Source: Chondrus crispus (Eukaryota > Rhodophyta > Florideophyceae > Gigartinales > Gigartinaceae). From it: DNA of 64,000 nucleotides. This document shows, one piece after another, positions 52,500 through 64,000 of the stretch (within the stretch, counting starts at the first letter, position 1; each line of letters opens with the position of its first letter). The notes under the pieces were generated by a model. That model saw nothing but the letters and a program-made list of their open reading frames with translations, was not told where the DNA came from and ran no database searches. The stretch lies in contig NW_005179057.1 in assembly GCF_000350225.1 (NCBI RefSeq), positions 106,285-170,284 of the forward strand, read 5' to 3'. Made by a program: the position numbers and the translations under genes.

Positions 52500-54617
52500 A
52501 TAACTCACAGCATACCGAAAACTGGGGGCATGTGAGTTTTGCACGAGTTTCACATCCGACTGATCACAGCAGTGCCGGATCGACCCGTCCTGAAGGAAAA
52601 CGAAGTGGGGTTTCCGCTTTTCATCAGCACAAACGAGTCTCAGATTGCACGGGTCGTACCGGTTTGCGTCTTGGACGCCCCGCCCCTTAAATTCATCTGC
52701 CCAGAGTCCATCGACGGATCAAAGTACCGCAAGATCTGCCACATATGATGCTGAAACAACCGCGAAAGATAGACAAGTAGAAGCTTCTAAAAAGCGGTCC
52801 TCTCCAAACGGCCCCGTCAGCCTGTCAAGAAGACGAAACACATCGCCCTTTCGACTGAGAACCATTATATCCTTCTGGCGAGCTACAATATTCGCTTCAG
52901 CGAGTATTCGCGCAGCTGCACATGATCCGTCGGGCGGCACAACGTTGTACCAGACTTGCGTTTGTTGCGGGCAGGTACTTGCGAGAGGTCAGTTTGCAAA
53001 ACTCGTGGTGGACTTCTTCAATCTCGGGTTTACTTAACGTCCAGTGACTTTGTGGGTAAATGGAAAAAACAACGCATTATTTTACGGACAATATTAATGT
53101 ATCTCTTTTTGCAACCAGGAACGTTCTCTCGCAAAACCAACACTGTTCTTATGTTAGGACAGACCCCAGTGTCTAGTGTCTATCGGACCGTTAGTCCTCA
53201 TATGAAGACAGAAGGTATTTTATTTTTTCTGGACAACCAACCTCACGATTCCACTTTTGTTTTTTGAAACTAGAAGGCCATTACCACTGGTAAAGCATTT
53301 ATCTTGTCGATTCTAGTGAAAACCAACTCGTTGATGCAAATAAACGTGAATCAAAGAAAACGTCATAATACATTAAGCATTTCCTATGGATAATTTTACA
53401 ATAGTACTATAGCGGCATTCCGTAAAGTGTTTTCTATTCGGTTTTATCTTAACATAAATTTTAAAACGAGTCAACCTACCAAAGAATTGAAACCGTGGCC
53501 ATTAAAGTTAAAAACAAATAAAATTCGCAATTATGTTTGTTTTGATAACGCATGGTCGGATAGACAATAGACGACAAGTGACCTCATACTGTATGAGGTC
53601 ACTTTTCAACTTTTTTTCTCGACTTGTGCTTGCTCAACAAAAAGATACTTTCGCCACCGAAGTTGGCTTTTGCGTGCCGGAAGAGTGGAGTTTAGTGAGA
53701 TCTACACGCCTTTTCCAGCCATTTTTAGAATGCCTAAAAGAATCCTTTTTGACCAGCCGCAAAACGTTATGTGTTAATAGCTTCGAAAGCCAAAGGCCGG
53801 GAGCGGGAACTGGTCGGACGGAACTGAACTTCGAGTTGATGGAACTGATGTCCTTTTTTCTTTCTGCTAACATTATACTACTCCTCTACTTATACTTTTG
53901 TTGCCGCGTAAAGCTCTCCAATAATTTTATGATAACTCTCCTGGCGTTTGACATGAATTAATATTTCTTGCCTCTCCCTGAATTATTTGGTATACGAATG
54001 TGAGAGTGACATAAGACACGTTGCAAGGCCTGTTTAAATATCAGCCGAAGATTGAAACTTTATTAGATTTTTAGTCTGTCTGTGCATTCACAACTGTTAT
54101 CCCAATTCTTTGCAGAATGTTATTGCCGAGAGCATGAACGTTACAGAAATGGCTTCCCAACTGACTTCATAAAGTCCCAATTTTTTTTGCAAAAAGAATA
54201 GCCTCATTTGAGGACACGCGATTCACTGCAGTAGGTCCAAATGGAAAGACATCTGCACTCTTTCTCTTTATGGCAGGATATGGTGGGGGCATACACTAAC
54301 TCACTAACTCATCCTGCAGATTTTAAGCTTACAACTGGAAGGGAGATGCGGGAAATAGGGTGTTCGGTGCACAGGAAGCAGTGCTATACAGTACCCTTCT
54401 CAATAGGTCTTGACAGCAGTTACTAAGCATCTCCGTAATACGGGAAAATGCCGTTTTCTGAGTTGTCAATGCGTAACCACACAGTCCGCTTGATTGTTTA
54501 CTGATAGTTGCGCAATACCTCTGTAACTGCGCAGCAACCCCCCTACAGTATTGGCATGTTGCGCCATATCTACGTCTATCTGCAGACTTCTACAAATATT
54601 GCGCAATTGCACACTAT
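52500..54617. other. AT-rich spacer, no secure gene
   Basis: A minus-strand frame at 52719-52940 includes PPDGSCAAARILAEA and a plus-strand frame at 52539-52748 looks protein-like; neither has a start context or a firm family. A perfect 13-bp-arm palindrome lies at 53577-53603 (AGTGACCTCATAC, one-base loop). Confidence 0.35.
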
Positions 54618-56192
54618 CTAATTGTCAAAACATGAAGCCTCCACTACCCCTGCCCCTAGCTCTCTCCCAATTATGGATCTTGTGGCCAGTTGTTGAGTTA
54701 GGCGCGCTCTGCGACGGGCCCTATAGCGCTCCTTCGTACGCTTTCTCTTCTCTACAGTAGTTTCAACAATCTCAGCTCTTCGGTTCAAAAACTGGCGATA
54801 AAGATCGCCGTCATCCGCACATAAAGGGTGTTTCAGAATGTGCCCATTCGTCATGGCCAACGTAAACAGAAAAATAGGATCATAATTTCCTTCAGACCAA
54901 CGAAACTTATTAGAAACAACCATCCAAAGCGTGGCCTGTCTGCCGAAATAATTTTCCGCAATAATTCTGTCTCTTGCAATTTTTCTGTTTGTATCCTCGT
55001 CGTGTCGACTCAACTCGCTCCCTCGAGACTTTTTGACAGGTGTAATGGCTCTCATTCTCTCCGCGGCCCCTTGGTAACCTTTTTCCATCAAAACCGCCCA
55101 GTACCGAGGGTACTTGTCCGCCGCAGAGCCCACATCAGGAATACTACGTTCATCAACTGATTTGCGCGATTGAGTCTTGTGCCACGCCAAATTCGGATAG
55201 AAAATATCTATGTCTGCGGTCAAACCCGTGTAGTGCCTTGAGCAACCCACTGCCAATCTATTAGCCAGGACAGAAACCTCCGTTTTGAAACCACACAACT
55301 TACGTTTTCCACTAAAATAGGCTTTACTTTCCTGAATGTTACCGCGACGACGGTTGGTTTGTTGAAAAGTTACGTCAGTAGCGCAACCGGCCATGCTGTA
55401 TGTTTTCAAAGTGGCCTTTTCACGAAAGCTTCTGTCATCGTGAATTGTTCTGCAGCCCTGTCAACGTAGACATCGTATGCGTAGCCGGCCAGCATCTCCA
55501 GAAAACTAGTAACAAGACGCTCAAACGTAGGGCCCTTTATGTTAAACAGCTTTCCCCAAAAATCCCATTGTCCAGAGTGCTTGCACACGGAAAGCGACAT
55601 GAAAATACATCCTTAGCAGCATACTTGGATCGCTTTCCTCGGCCACAGTTGTAGTTTTTTATATTTGATCTTGTAAGCGGTCATAAATGTCGTAAAACTC
55701 GACTAAACTGAAGTTTGTCACGGCATGCACTGACTGGAGGCCACCACTGTTGACAAAGGAGTCCATTATTGGGCTTTCTGACCCCATTTCATCCTCATCA
55801 AAAGCCAAAGGCTCGACATGCTTTGCTGTAAATCTTGCTCTCGCTCTGCGGCGACTTCGGCCAAAAGGCGCAAAGTCTCGGACGGATTGGTGACGCTGAC
55901 AGTCGGGCGCCGAGGAGTCGCTGCAGTGTAATGCGCCTGTCAGGCAGAGACCAAGGTCCGACGGTCCAACACAAACAACAACTGCCAACGGCACAGCGCT
56001 ACGGAGTGTTGGAAGCTCCCTGTCCTCTTTAAGCGGGTTTGCGGCCCGCAGTTGCTCGGATCCCTGATAGGGGGGCAAAGAGAAGGGCCCAGCCCGGGAT
56101 CGGTAAATGGTGGTAGAGACTTGTAAAAGCAACCGCTCGACGAGTTCGGAGGGGTGTTTAGGTAAACCTGGTCCGATGGGTCGTAAATCCAA
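54618..56192 (-). pseudogene. second-family PIF/Harbinger transposase, decayed
   Basis: Minus-strand remains in three pieces. 56192-55659 has an acidic DEDEMGSES and SFVNSGGLQSVHAVTNFSL (cf. the matching place in copies 1 and 2). 55600-55406 reads GQWDFWGKLFNIKGPTFERLV. 55409-54618 begins with KTYSMAGCATDVTFQQ and contains LTADIDIF, VLMEKGYQGA and DRIIAENYFGR. At the second catalytic site Asp is replaced by Glu (MEKGYQG against ADKGYQG). The pieces are separated by a stop and a frame shift. It is clearly related to, but not recently derived from, copies 1 and 2. Confidence 0.8.
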
Positions 56193-56946
56193 TGCTCGAA
56201 GAGCGCCTTGTACACCTTATACCCTTGATAAGGTCTTCGACGGGGACGTCGCAACGTAGCCCGTCGAGAAAGAAGAAAACGTAGCAGCGCTACACCGTCG
56301 TACTGCCCGATGGCAAAGTACCAACACCGGATCGGTCACAACCAGATTCCGATGGAACCAACGCTGAGAAAAGCACCACTGGTGCACTAACACAGAACCC
56401 CGATGGCTAATGACGTCACGTTGCGGATCGCAATCCTACAAGGTGGGACCAACTCAAGATTAAGGGAAATTAGGATAGGGAAGTAAAGGAAAATTGATAA
56501 GGAAAAAGGGGACCCCCGAGCGCAAAGGATACCGTAGGCTATAGTAGAAGGGAATGTCTTGTAAAAGAGGGACTTCGACAAAGGCCATATCAAACTCTGG
56601 CAACTCGGGTTGTCTTTATTGACTTGGTCGGTCAAAGGGCTAAGTTATATAGAGCCCCGCCGGGGCGAGTACAGTAGCTCCCGGCTCTAGATTCTAGATC
56701 TAATTAGTAAAGAAATTAAATAATTAAAATAATCGTGCGCTTCGTCGCACACGTGTGTCCCCCAAACCCGGACTACAATATCCAATTTTTTCCTTTTTCA
56801 CTTCTTTTCACCTCCCTTTTCAGGTGCGTATTGCACTACATATCCCCCTTCTGAGCGTCCTTGCACATGGGCTACACTCCTTGATCTCCAACTCCTTTTT
56901 CTCTTCTCGGCCCCTTTCATCTCCATTCCTGACCGACGGTCTCCGC
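56193..56946. other. spacer before the unknown ORF
   Basis: No gene recognised. TATATAGAG near 56649 and an AT-rich stretch (56690-56735) could be promoter sequence for the ORF at 56947. Confidence 0.3.
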
Positions 56947-58642
56947 ATGAGCAAGGACAAGACGAATCTCACGTGTCCTCCACCTCTTGAGCTCGCGGCC
57001 GAAAATACTGCCCGTCGACGCACCGGTGTCGGCTTCGCGAAAAAGTCTCGCGCTTCCGTTGACCTCCCTCCTATACCCCGACGTCCCCCTGATTCGGACG
57101 TCTCCGACCAGGCCTTTCATCCAGGTTATCATCCCTCTTGGGTAGCCCGCCACTACCCCTCGCTCGAAGAGCTACAGGACAAAATCATGCACGAACATCC
57201 TTCATTATTTGCCTCTGCCCAGTGGTTCTCCTCCGTGGGTATTCGCAACGTTTCCAAAATTGAACACCAATTCGCCGACGACGCGGGCATGCTTCCCGGT
57301 AATCTCCCCGTGCTTGCTATCCGCTCCTTTGACTGGCGGACCCGTATAGCAATTCCGACTTCCATCCTACGTCATCCTCCCCCACGGGGCCGTCCCACTC
57401 TCTCTCTGCGATTTATGGAGGCCGTATTCGCTTGGCTTGCCATCCCCATTTCCGACACCCTCACACCCTCGTCATACGGTTGCGACACTTGGCGTTGTCG
57501 TACAAAGGGCGAACGCCTCTACTTGGACAATCTCATTGAGGTCACCTTTGGTGACCCTGCCGCCGAGGCGGATCGCCTGTGGCGAAACCGACATACTGTC
57601 ACATCTGACGCCATCGTCTGTACCGAACCCATTATCCCTTCGAATTTCCGTCATTTAAAACGCGGGAGTATTTTCTTCTTTCAGAACACAGTGCACTTCG
57701 AACGGCTTATTCGGTCTGATACGGGGTACTTCATCGGCTACCAAATGGTAGAGGCGCGCGAGATTTCCCGTCAGCATTATGCAAGTCGTTACCAGCGCAT
57801 CCCCTCATGGTGGAGCCAGTACGAGGTGAGTCAAGGCTTTTGGGCTGAAATAGGACCCATACTCACGTACTATGGCAGCTACCTGCGGGATCTGCAACTC
57901 TGGTTATGGGTGGTCTTCCTCACAGAGTGGTGCATCAAAGTAGCTGCGACCCTCTTGTGGGAGACCTACGATTGCTGGCGCCTGTGGCACCTCCCCGCGA
58001 AGCTGTTAGCACAAATGCGCCTATTGGACTTCTCTGTCCCTCTGGGTGGCTCTAATTTCAATCGCGAAATACGCTCCCTCCTTGATACGATCGAGAGCGG
58101 GGACTGGGACTGTGTCCCTCCGGAAAACTCCTCTCGATATTTCAATCGCCAACGTCCCTCTTTCTCCCCTGGTCGAAACCACCCAGCCGCGGGCGACTTC
58201 GTGTGGTTCAACACTTGGTCATCGACCCTCTGCTCAGCGTGGGAACCTCAAACAAGCCGCCGATTCGGAAACCAAACACCGGTTCCCGACATTACACGTA
58301 TGCTCCCGTCCTTCCTCTCCAATTCCTCCTCGATCGGCTGTCCCTGCTTCCCCGCGCGCAGCCCTAGCCTCTTCGTCCTCGTCAAAGGCACCTTCAGCTG
58401 TCGAAATCCCCTCGGCAGGCCACACCGAAACATTGTCGGTAAGGGAAGTGATATCTTCCCCTCCGTCTCCAACAATTCCCAAAAATACCCACGACGTCAC
58501 GAGCGTATACTGTGCCTTGCTCCGCGCTCACGGTGTTGAGGAAGAGGCTCTGCAAGGAGCCTCGATTGACGACTTGCGAGTTTTGGCTCGCCTCGTGTCA
58601 TCACTTCCAAAGGACAAATCCTTTGGCAACCCTTCCGTCTGA
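56947..58642 (+). CDS. unrecognised Trp-rich ORF, frame shift near 58230
   Basis: Likely start at 56947 (MSKDKTNLTCPPP). A Pro/Arg-rich head is followed by FHPGYHPSWVARHYPSLEELQD and a long region rich in Trp and Arg. A hydrophobic stretch, LQLWLWVVFLTEWCIKVAATLLW (about residues 317-339), is probably a membrane segment. Near 58230 the coding character passes to another frame (LKQAADSETKHRF), which runs through a Ser/Pro-rich linker to DDLRVLARLVSSLPKDKSF at 58642. I do not know the family. It may be an accessory or gag-like ORF of a transposable element, because it is followed by a long gene-poor stretch and an integrase. No zinc knuckle or protease motif is present. Confidence 0.45.
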
Positions 58643-61600
58643 GCCGTCGGGCGCGACAGTTCCCACGTGATTGCTTGTCGCATCTCTATCCTGCCTGCGT
58701 GACGCTGAATTAGCGACATCGTCATGTCGCCTTTGATCCGTAAATTGAATTTTCCTGCGTGCTACTTCGTACCTTCGTTTCCTCCTCTTTTTCTCATTGG
58801 TGCCCACCCCGTCATAATCACGGTTGCACCCTTATACCTTCTCTTGTTCTTTGCTTTCTCGTCAAGCCGAGTCTCCTTGTTACCGTCTTCCTCCTTTTTT
58901 TGTAAGCGCCCCGCCTCTGCGGTCGCATCTCCTCATCTCCACTCCCTCTCCAACTCTTTGTTCCCCCCCTTTTTTTCTTCGCAGGTCCTACTCACTGTGT
59001 ACCGACTACTTTCGGTCTTTTGTGAGGTTGGCATGGTGGGAGAACGAAGGTGGATCACGATCTGACGATCGGGTTAGTCCGAGAATGCGAGTTGGGTGAT
59101 TAATGGAACCCATCAATGCACCAGGGTCCCCCTTCACACCCTTCACTCATGTGGAACATTCCCCCACACGCGTGTCACATTTGACACCTGTGCTATGTCC
59201 ACGCACTCATCTAATTCCGATTCGAAACAACGACCTCGTACTGTAGACGTTCACCTGGCACGGGGTGTTCTGATCACCTCCAGGAGGTTCGTGGGCCTCG
59301 TAGTATAGACTGAACCATCCTTGTGCATGCGCCATCTTCTCCCATTTAGGAACCCGCCTGTTTGAGAAAAGGCTTTACCACATGGCGTCCCCAGCGCGAA
59401 TAGCTCTCCGGTTGACTCGAAGTCAATCTTACGGTATACCGGAAAGAAGGGGACTGCGCACCTCCGTTAACCCTTCATGGATGCCTTCTTCAACCGATAC
59501 TGCGCGTGTCGAGAATCTACGCCTGGTGATGACGAGGTTAGCGACGCGTGGTCCGTCTTACTTGCTTAATGTTGATCCAAGCTTGGTACCACCGAGTTCG
59601 TGTCGTCAAGCAATTCAACACGGCGTCTCTCGATGGGTTTTCGTGCTTTTGACGAATTCCTCCCTTCGTTTTGATGCAGTTAACACGGGAGGTACTCTTC
59701 CAATCGCCGCTGGTTAATTACAGTAAATCGATGAGTTTGGACGTCGTTCTTACTGACGAACGGTCATCCTCAAGAATAATTTCTTGTCGTCGTCGGCAGC
59801 GTAAGATTCTCGCCAACCTGGATAACAATTCTCCTCTCCCCTTATGCTAGACGGTCTGTATGCGTCGTCATCAAAGGCCAAAAATTGCCTGCCCCCCCTT
59901 TATCATATTTTCGCCTAGTCGTCGTAGGTACACTCATCAAGGCGGTGGTCTCCCATTGTAAGCCTCGGTGGACTCTGTCGTATCTTGAAACCGTGGCCGT
60001 AGAGGTTCCAAAACTAATGTCTCCGGTCCCATGGTGGGGAGGGAATTAAATTAATTAAGGTACGTGGCGTGGGATGTCGATCGACGCCCCTCTTGTTATT
60101 TTTTGTTAATATTGGGGTGACGGCGTCGTAACAAAGCCGGTTAGTTTGCACAGTAGACCCTTCCTGCTTGTCTTTCTATCGTCCTTCGACGTATTCCTGA
60201 TATTAAGGTCGGTTTCACGTGTTCCCACAGGTCTCGGGCGTAATATAGGGATCTCTTGCCGATCCATTTTGCTTATCTGTAAACTTCCTCGGAGGTCATC
60301 TTGCGAGACTTTTACATGCCCGCAGTTCGTGTGAGTCATCGTTCTCGCCATACCCCGACAGGGCCACGCAAACCCGACAAGAGTGGCTTTATCGTTTTCC
60401 CATTCATAGGAGGTCTTTGCACATCTCTTCTACTGTCCAATGGACGCCTCTCCATTGCCCTCCGCCACGACTTGGGCGGGGCTCTCTTGAGTTTCGATGT
60501 AGAGAAGTCGCTCCTTCGCGCTTTGCGCGGCACGGTCTCGATCCGTCCTCTTATCTCTTCTTGCCGCGATTCTCTTCAACCGGGATTTCTCTTGAACGCT
60601 GCGTCGCAGAGCCGCGTTCGGTTCTCGTAAAAAACAAAAGAATGCAAACAGAACAAAAACACGGAAAAGAAAAGACTGGAGCATATTGTAGCGAACAGGT
60701 CAGTGTTTCGTCGGCAATATGATGACGTGGGTGTGGACGTCGATATCTCTTGGTACTGCGCAATTCGCCTAAAGAGGTCCTCCGCTGGTGATGGTATTAT
60801 AATTTAGAGGAGGGACCACCTCGATCGAGTGACGAGGCCGTCCTGCTGGACACGAGTCACACTCCTAGAAGGGTGCGGTGGCGTCTGTTTTCGCCTATCT
60901 GCGAGCTTCTCGTCCCCACTTTTCACAGGGGGTTCCCTTTTCGTGTCTTCTTATCAACATAAGTTGCGCGTGTTCTCTGCGGCGACCGCCCAATAACGGC
61001 CCCTTCGGGACGAAACTTCTTTCTCGTCGAGCATGTTGGATGGGGTAGAATCGAGGGTGCGATCGGGGTCGTGATTTCTTTCTTGGTTCGAGCCTTCTCG
61101 TGCGGCTTATCAACCGTACCGCCGGACGGGCTTGGGCGCTTATGCCTTCGGCTGCAACACTGGACAACCACTCCTCGTGCGACCAACAAGTACTGTACCA
61201 ACCCATATTTTGGAATAAAATTTCGTGGACTGATCGATGTTCACTTTTCGACTCTTGCCACTTGTCCAGCGGATTTCCGCGGATTTTTGTTTTTTATTTT
61301 TTTGATCAATCCACGCCTTACGAGGGCGGATCACTGATCCAAGCGTCGCTTCACGTGCACGCGATACCGCGCGCGAGCGTACCCAAGGGGGTATATTGAT
61401 TCAGACTGAGACTACAGTGATTTTTCCATGTCTCGGCACCAAGTCAATGAGGCTCTCTGTCTCTCAGCCATTTCCCCTCTCTCCCCGAAACCCCAACACT
61501 GTACAGCTCTCTTCTCTCTCTCTTCTCAGATTTTCGTACGCACAACAACAGAACATTGATTCTCCAGGACGAGTCGCTGGGCGATGCCCTCAAGCGCGCA

Positions 61601-62596
61601 ACCCTCCTCATATATGTTGTCGTCGATAACGCTTCGCCTTCAGAGGTTCCGATTGCCCCTATTCCCTGGCGTGAGTCCTCCATCTCCTCCTTCCTGGTTC
61701 CTCTCGCTGTTTCACAGACCTCCTCCTTCCCAACTGGAGTTTCCACCGCACAACAAAAAAAACTGAATGACGCGTAGCATCCTCATCCTTTCTCTCTCCA
61801 ACGACCGGCGGTAAACATTTCCACCAACATACAGTTTCCCTGATCCTCGAGTAGCCCGTGAAGCGAACCGGCTTCCTTCCCTCTTTCAGTATGTTTTCAT
61901 GAGGGCGTTTCGCTGCTAGTATCTATCACCTTGCTGCCGACGCATTCTCCGGAACATGAGCGTCCCTCTTGATCTTCCCCCAGGTAGAATCCATCCCAGG
62001 GATCATCGTCTCTCCAAAGTCGTCCCCTGAGTCTCACGATTTCCTCATCAACTCTCTTTTCGTCCTCACGATCATATTCCTCCTTCGAGGCCCTTCCAGT
62101 GCCTCGATCTCTCACGGCATTCTTCATGCTGTGCCCTTCTGACCGCACTTGGTCTCTAAGTTGTAAATTAAACAGACACTATCATATTGTCACCAAAAGC
62201 GTTGACCTATCATTTCTTTTTTCTATGGGCAGTCAGCTGCGTTCCTCGTCCCTTGCCCATCAACCACCCAGAGTATCTGCCTCAAAGGGTGTCGGTCCTT
62301 CCTCTTCGTTCAGAAAAGCGTCGGCGTCGCTGAATATTTCTCCACCTCGCCTGGTCTTCTCGTCCTTCGTTGACGCGGTGACTGGTATCGTCGTGGCCGT
62401 CGTCCTCTCTCGGGGAGCGCCGCACGCTCACACGGGGATCACCAACCGAGATGCGTCGCGTTTAACGAAACGAACATAAACACAAAACAAATAAAACAAA
62501 AACAAAACAGAACAGTTAAGAAAGTAAAAATGTAGGGTTTTGGGTTATGACTCGTGTGTTCTTTTCGCGTTTTCACCAATTCGTTCCGTTGGGGGC
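58643..62596. other. pyrimidine-rich stretch without a secure gene
   Basis: About 4 kb, T/C-rich on the plus strand. Minus-strand frames at 60430-60684 (SRLKRIAARRDKRTDRDRAA), 61444-61746, 61897-62148 (EEYDREDEKRVDEEIVRLRG) and about 62220-62400 (KDEKTRRGGEIFSDADAF) are charged and helix-like. They could be scattered gag remnants of the minus-strand gypsy element to the right, but are not joined into a gene here. The 3' LTR of that element should lie in this stretch; its ends were not found. Confidence 0.3.
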
Positions 62597-64000
62597 TCAT
62601 CCTGGTCTCGCGCATGCGGCTTGCTGTGGGAGGAGTTGTTTGTTCCTCCGAAAATACGTCACCACTGCGCTAAGCGGTAATTGTTCAATTGGCTCCCATG
62701 TGGCGTCCTCGCTCGCGTAGCCATACCATTCTACCTTGAGAATTAATTTCCCATCTCGATATCCGTGGTCGACTATTTTGTCGATCACGTACTCCTGATC
62801 TCCAGCTCCTTCTTCGTGTTCACTGACAATTCCTTCCCCCTTCTGCAGATCTTCCAACTCGTTCTCTTCTGCCGGGTCTCTTGACTCGCGTGAGTCTTGC
62901 GGAGTATCCGCTAACGGTAACTCGGTAACTAGATCTTCAGGGTTCTCTCGCGGAGGCGTGTGTACATGGGGGCTACCCCCATTCTCGAAAACATTCCGTC
63001 CTTCGTCTCTCTCTGTCCCATCAAGGAACCGTAGCGCTTGTGTTAAGCCGGTGACCGGCGCGAGGTCCATCGGACTCGGGGCTAGTTCCACCCGGTCTTG
63101 CGAAATGCGCTCTTCTTGGTCGCCGATGGAAATGACGACTGTACCTTGATCAGACCTCTTCACTGCGTAGCGTCCCGTAGCGACTTGAGCAAGCTTGTGT
63201 TTTGGCTCGCTCGCCGTCCCTTGTTCCTTTCGTAAGAACACGTAGGATCCCACAGGGATGTCGTACTTCGGCCTGCGAAGTCTTGAATCGAAATTTTGCT
63301 TGTACCGTGCCTGTTCCTTGCGCAGACTCTTATCGGCACTTCTCATCAAGCTCTTCAACCACGACTGCCATTTCAGGTAGTACGCTCGATTCGAGCTAAA
63401 TCCTTCCAAACTTGGCTGTGCTTGTAACGCAATGCTTCTCGGCGCCCGAGCTAACACCAGCTCGAAGGGCGCGATGTTCGTAGTTCGATGAACTTGCGTG
63501 TTGTATGCGAACATCACAGCGTCGCTAAATAAGTCCCAGTCCTTTGCATGCTCTCCAACATATTTTCGCAACGCGGAAGTCAGCGTGCGGTTAAAACTCT
63601 GAACTTGGCCGTTGGCTTGCGGGTGGTACGTAGTCGTGAACACATTGCGTATGCGGAGAATTCGGCAGACGTTCTGAAAGAACCGGGCCGTGAACTGTGT
63701 TCCATTGTCGCACAGCAGCTTGACCGGTGGTCCGTACACGAATACCCAATGGGGAACGAAGGCTTGTGCGATGGGCGCAGCTGATATCTTCTTCAACGGT
63801 ACGGTTCGTACCAGTTTCGAGTATCGATCGCTGATCACGAGAATATACCGATTTCCTCGTTTAGTTGTAATTAACTCGCCGAGGATGTCGATGGCGACAA
63901 ACTCCAGCGGAGCTTTGGGCGTGAACAGCTTCATTTCCTTCGTGTTTCTTCTTAACTTCACCCTTTCCCGCGCACATGCGGCGCAATTCTTCGCGACTGC
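62597..64000 (-). CDS. Ty3/gypsy integrase and chromodomain (pol 3' end), 5' partial at window edge
   Basis: Minus strand, reading in from the right edge with CAACARERVKLRRN, the end of the integrase zinc finger. Core: VAIDILGEL (first Asp), LLCDNGTQF (second Asp), then ANGQVQSFNRTL, where Gln (codon 63599-63601, CAG) stands at the position of the catalytic Glu (the Element 2 protein has NGQTERFN). A basic GPY/F-like region follows, then an acidic linker and a C-terminal chromodomain (EYVIDKIVDHG, LKVEWYGY, DATWEPIEQ), ending at 62597. The frame has no stop, so the element is recent, but the integrase is probably inactive. It is a different chromovirus family from Element 2. Confidence 0.93.
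   Translation of the reverse strand, partial: AVAKNCAACARERVKLRRNTKEMKLFTPKAPLEFVAIDILGELITTKRGNRYILVISDRYSKLVRTVPLKKISAAPIAQAFVPHWVFVYGPPVKLLCDNGTQFTARFFQNVCRILRIRNVFTTTYHPQANGQVQSFNRTLTSALRKYVGEHAKDWDLFSDAVMFAYNTQVHRTTNIAPFELVLARAPRSIALQAQPSLEGFSSNRAYYLKWQSWLKSLMRSADKSLRKEQARYKQNFDSRLRRPKYDIPVGSYVFLRKEQGTASEPKHKLAQVATGRYAVKRSDQGTVVISIGDQEERISQDRVELAPSPMDLAPVTGLTQALRFLDGTERDEGRNVFENGGSPHVHTPPRENPEDLVTELPLADTPQDSRESRDPAEENELEDLQKGEGIVSEHEEGAGDQEYVIDKIVDHGYRDGKLILKVEWYGYASEDATWEPIEQLPLSAVVTYFRRNKQLLPQQAACARPG

Noticed and set aside
52719..52940. Possible OTU-type cysteine protease (DGSC motif)
   Set aside because: Only the short PPDGSC word fits; no His block or start was found.

Overview
The window is nuclear DNA of a eukaryote. 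The genes are mostly intron-poor, GC-rich at third codon positions and widely spaced, and most of the sequence is transposable elements (Ty3/gypsy chromoviruses, Ty1/copia, PIF/Harbinger, piggyBac-like). This combination suggests a florideophyte red alga such as a Chondrus relative. That is an inference from gene style and element mix, not a proven assignment.

Region by region: 0-6.5 kb holds host genes, namely an OGG1-type DNA glycosylase running off the left edge, a REEP/TB2-like membrane protein, and on the minus strand a spliced SAP-domain gene. All three carry frame lesions. 6.5-28.6 kb is one stack of nested insertions that can be unpicked base by base from target-site duplications (TSDs). 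A Harbinger element is split by gypsy Element 1 (8082-28562, TSD TGTGG). Element 1 contains an antisense open frame that begins with a histone H3-like tail. That frame is split by gypsy chromovirus Element 2 (12616-27402, TSD ACGTA), whose 5' LTR is split by a 3'-truncated copia copy (12985-16565). LTR divergence (4 differences in 316 aligned bp for Element 1, 4 in 600 for Element 2) agrees with that order. Right of the stack (28.6-29.4 kb) the host minus-strand coding sequence resumes, so the stack probably sits inside a host gene.

29.4-45.5 kb holds a repeat-bearing spacer with a 22-nt poly-C tract, one intact gene of unknown function with TATA box and poly-A signal (32401-33459), a 5'-truncated copia, a second Harbinger copy, a Harbinger-type MITE, a 192-bp stem-loop, and host fragments including a glycosyltransferase-like gene. 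45.5-52.5 kb carries a 5.2-kb piggyBac-like transposon and, 500 bp away in inverted orientation, its internally deleted derivative. 52.5-64 kb holds a decayed second Harbinger family, an unrecognised Trp-rich ORF, a pyrimidine-rich stretch without a clear gene, and the integrase-chromodomain end of another gypsy element running off the right edge.

The most unusual items are the histone H3-tail mimic on an ORF inside a retrotransposon, a gag start codon built across the LTR/primer-binding-site junction, the dense TACTGTA/TACAGTA motif over the whole window, the CCGAACGG motif concentrated in Element 2, and the foldback insertion in a copia RNase H. Coordinates come from reading the sequence directly; no database search was run.
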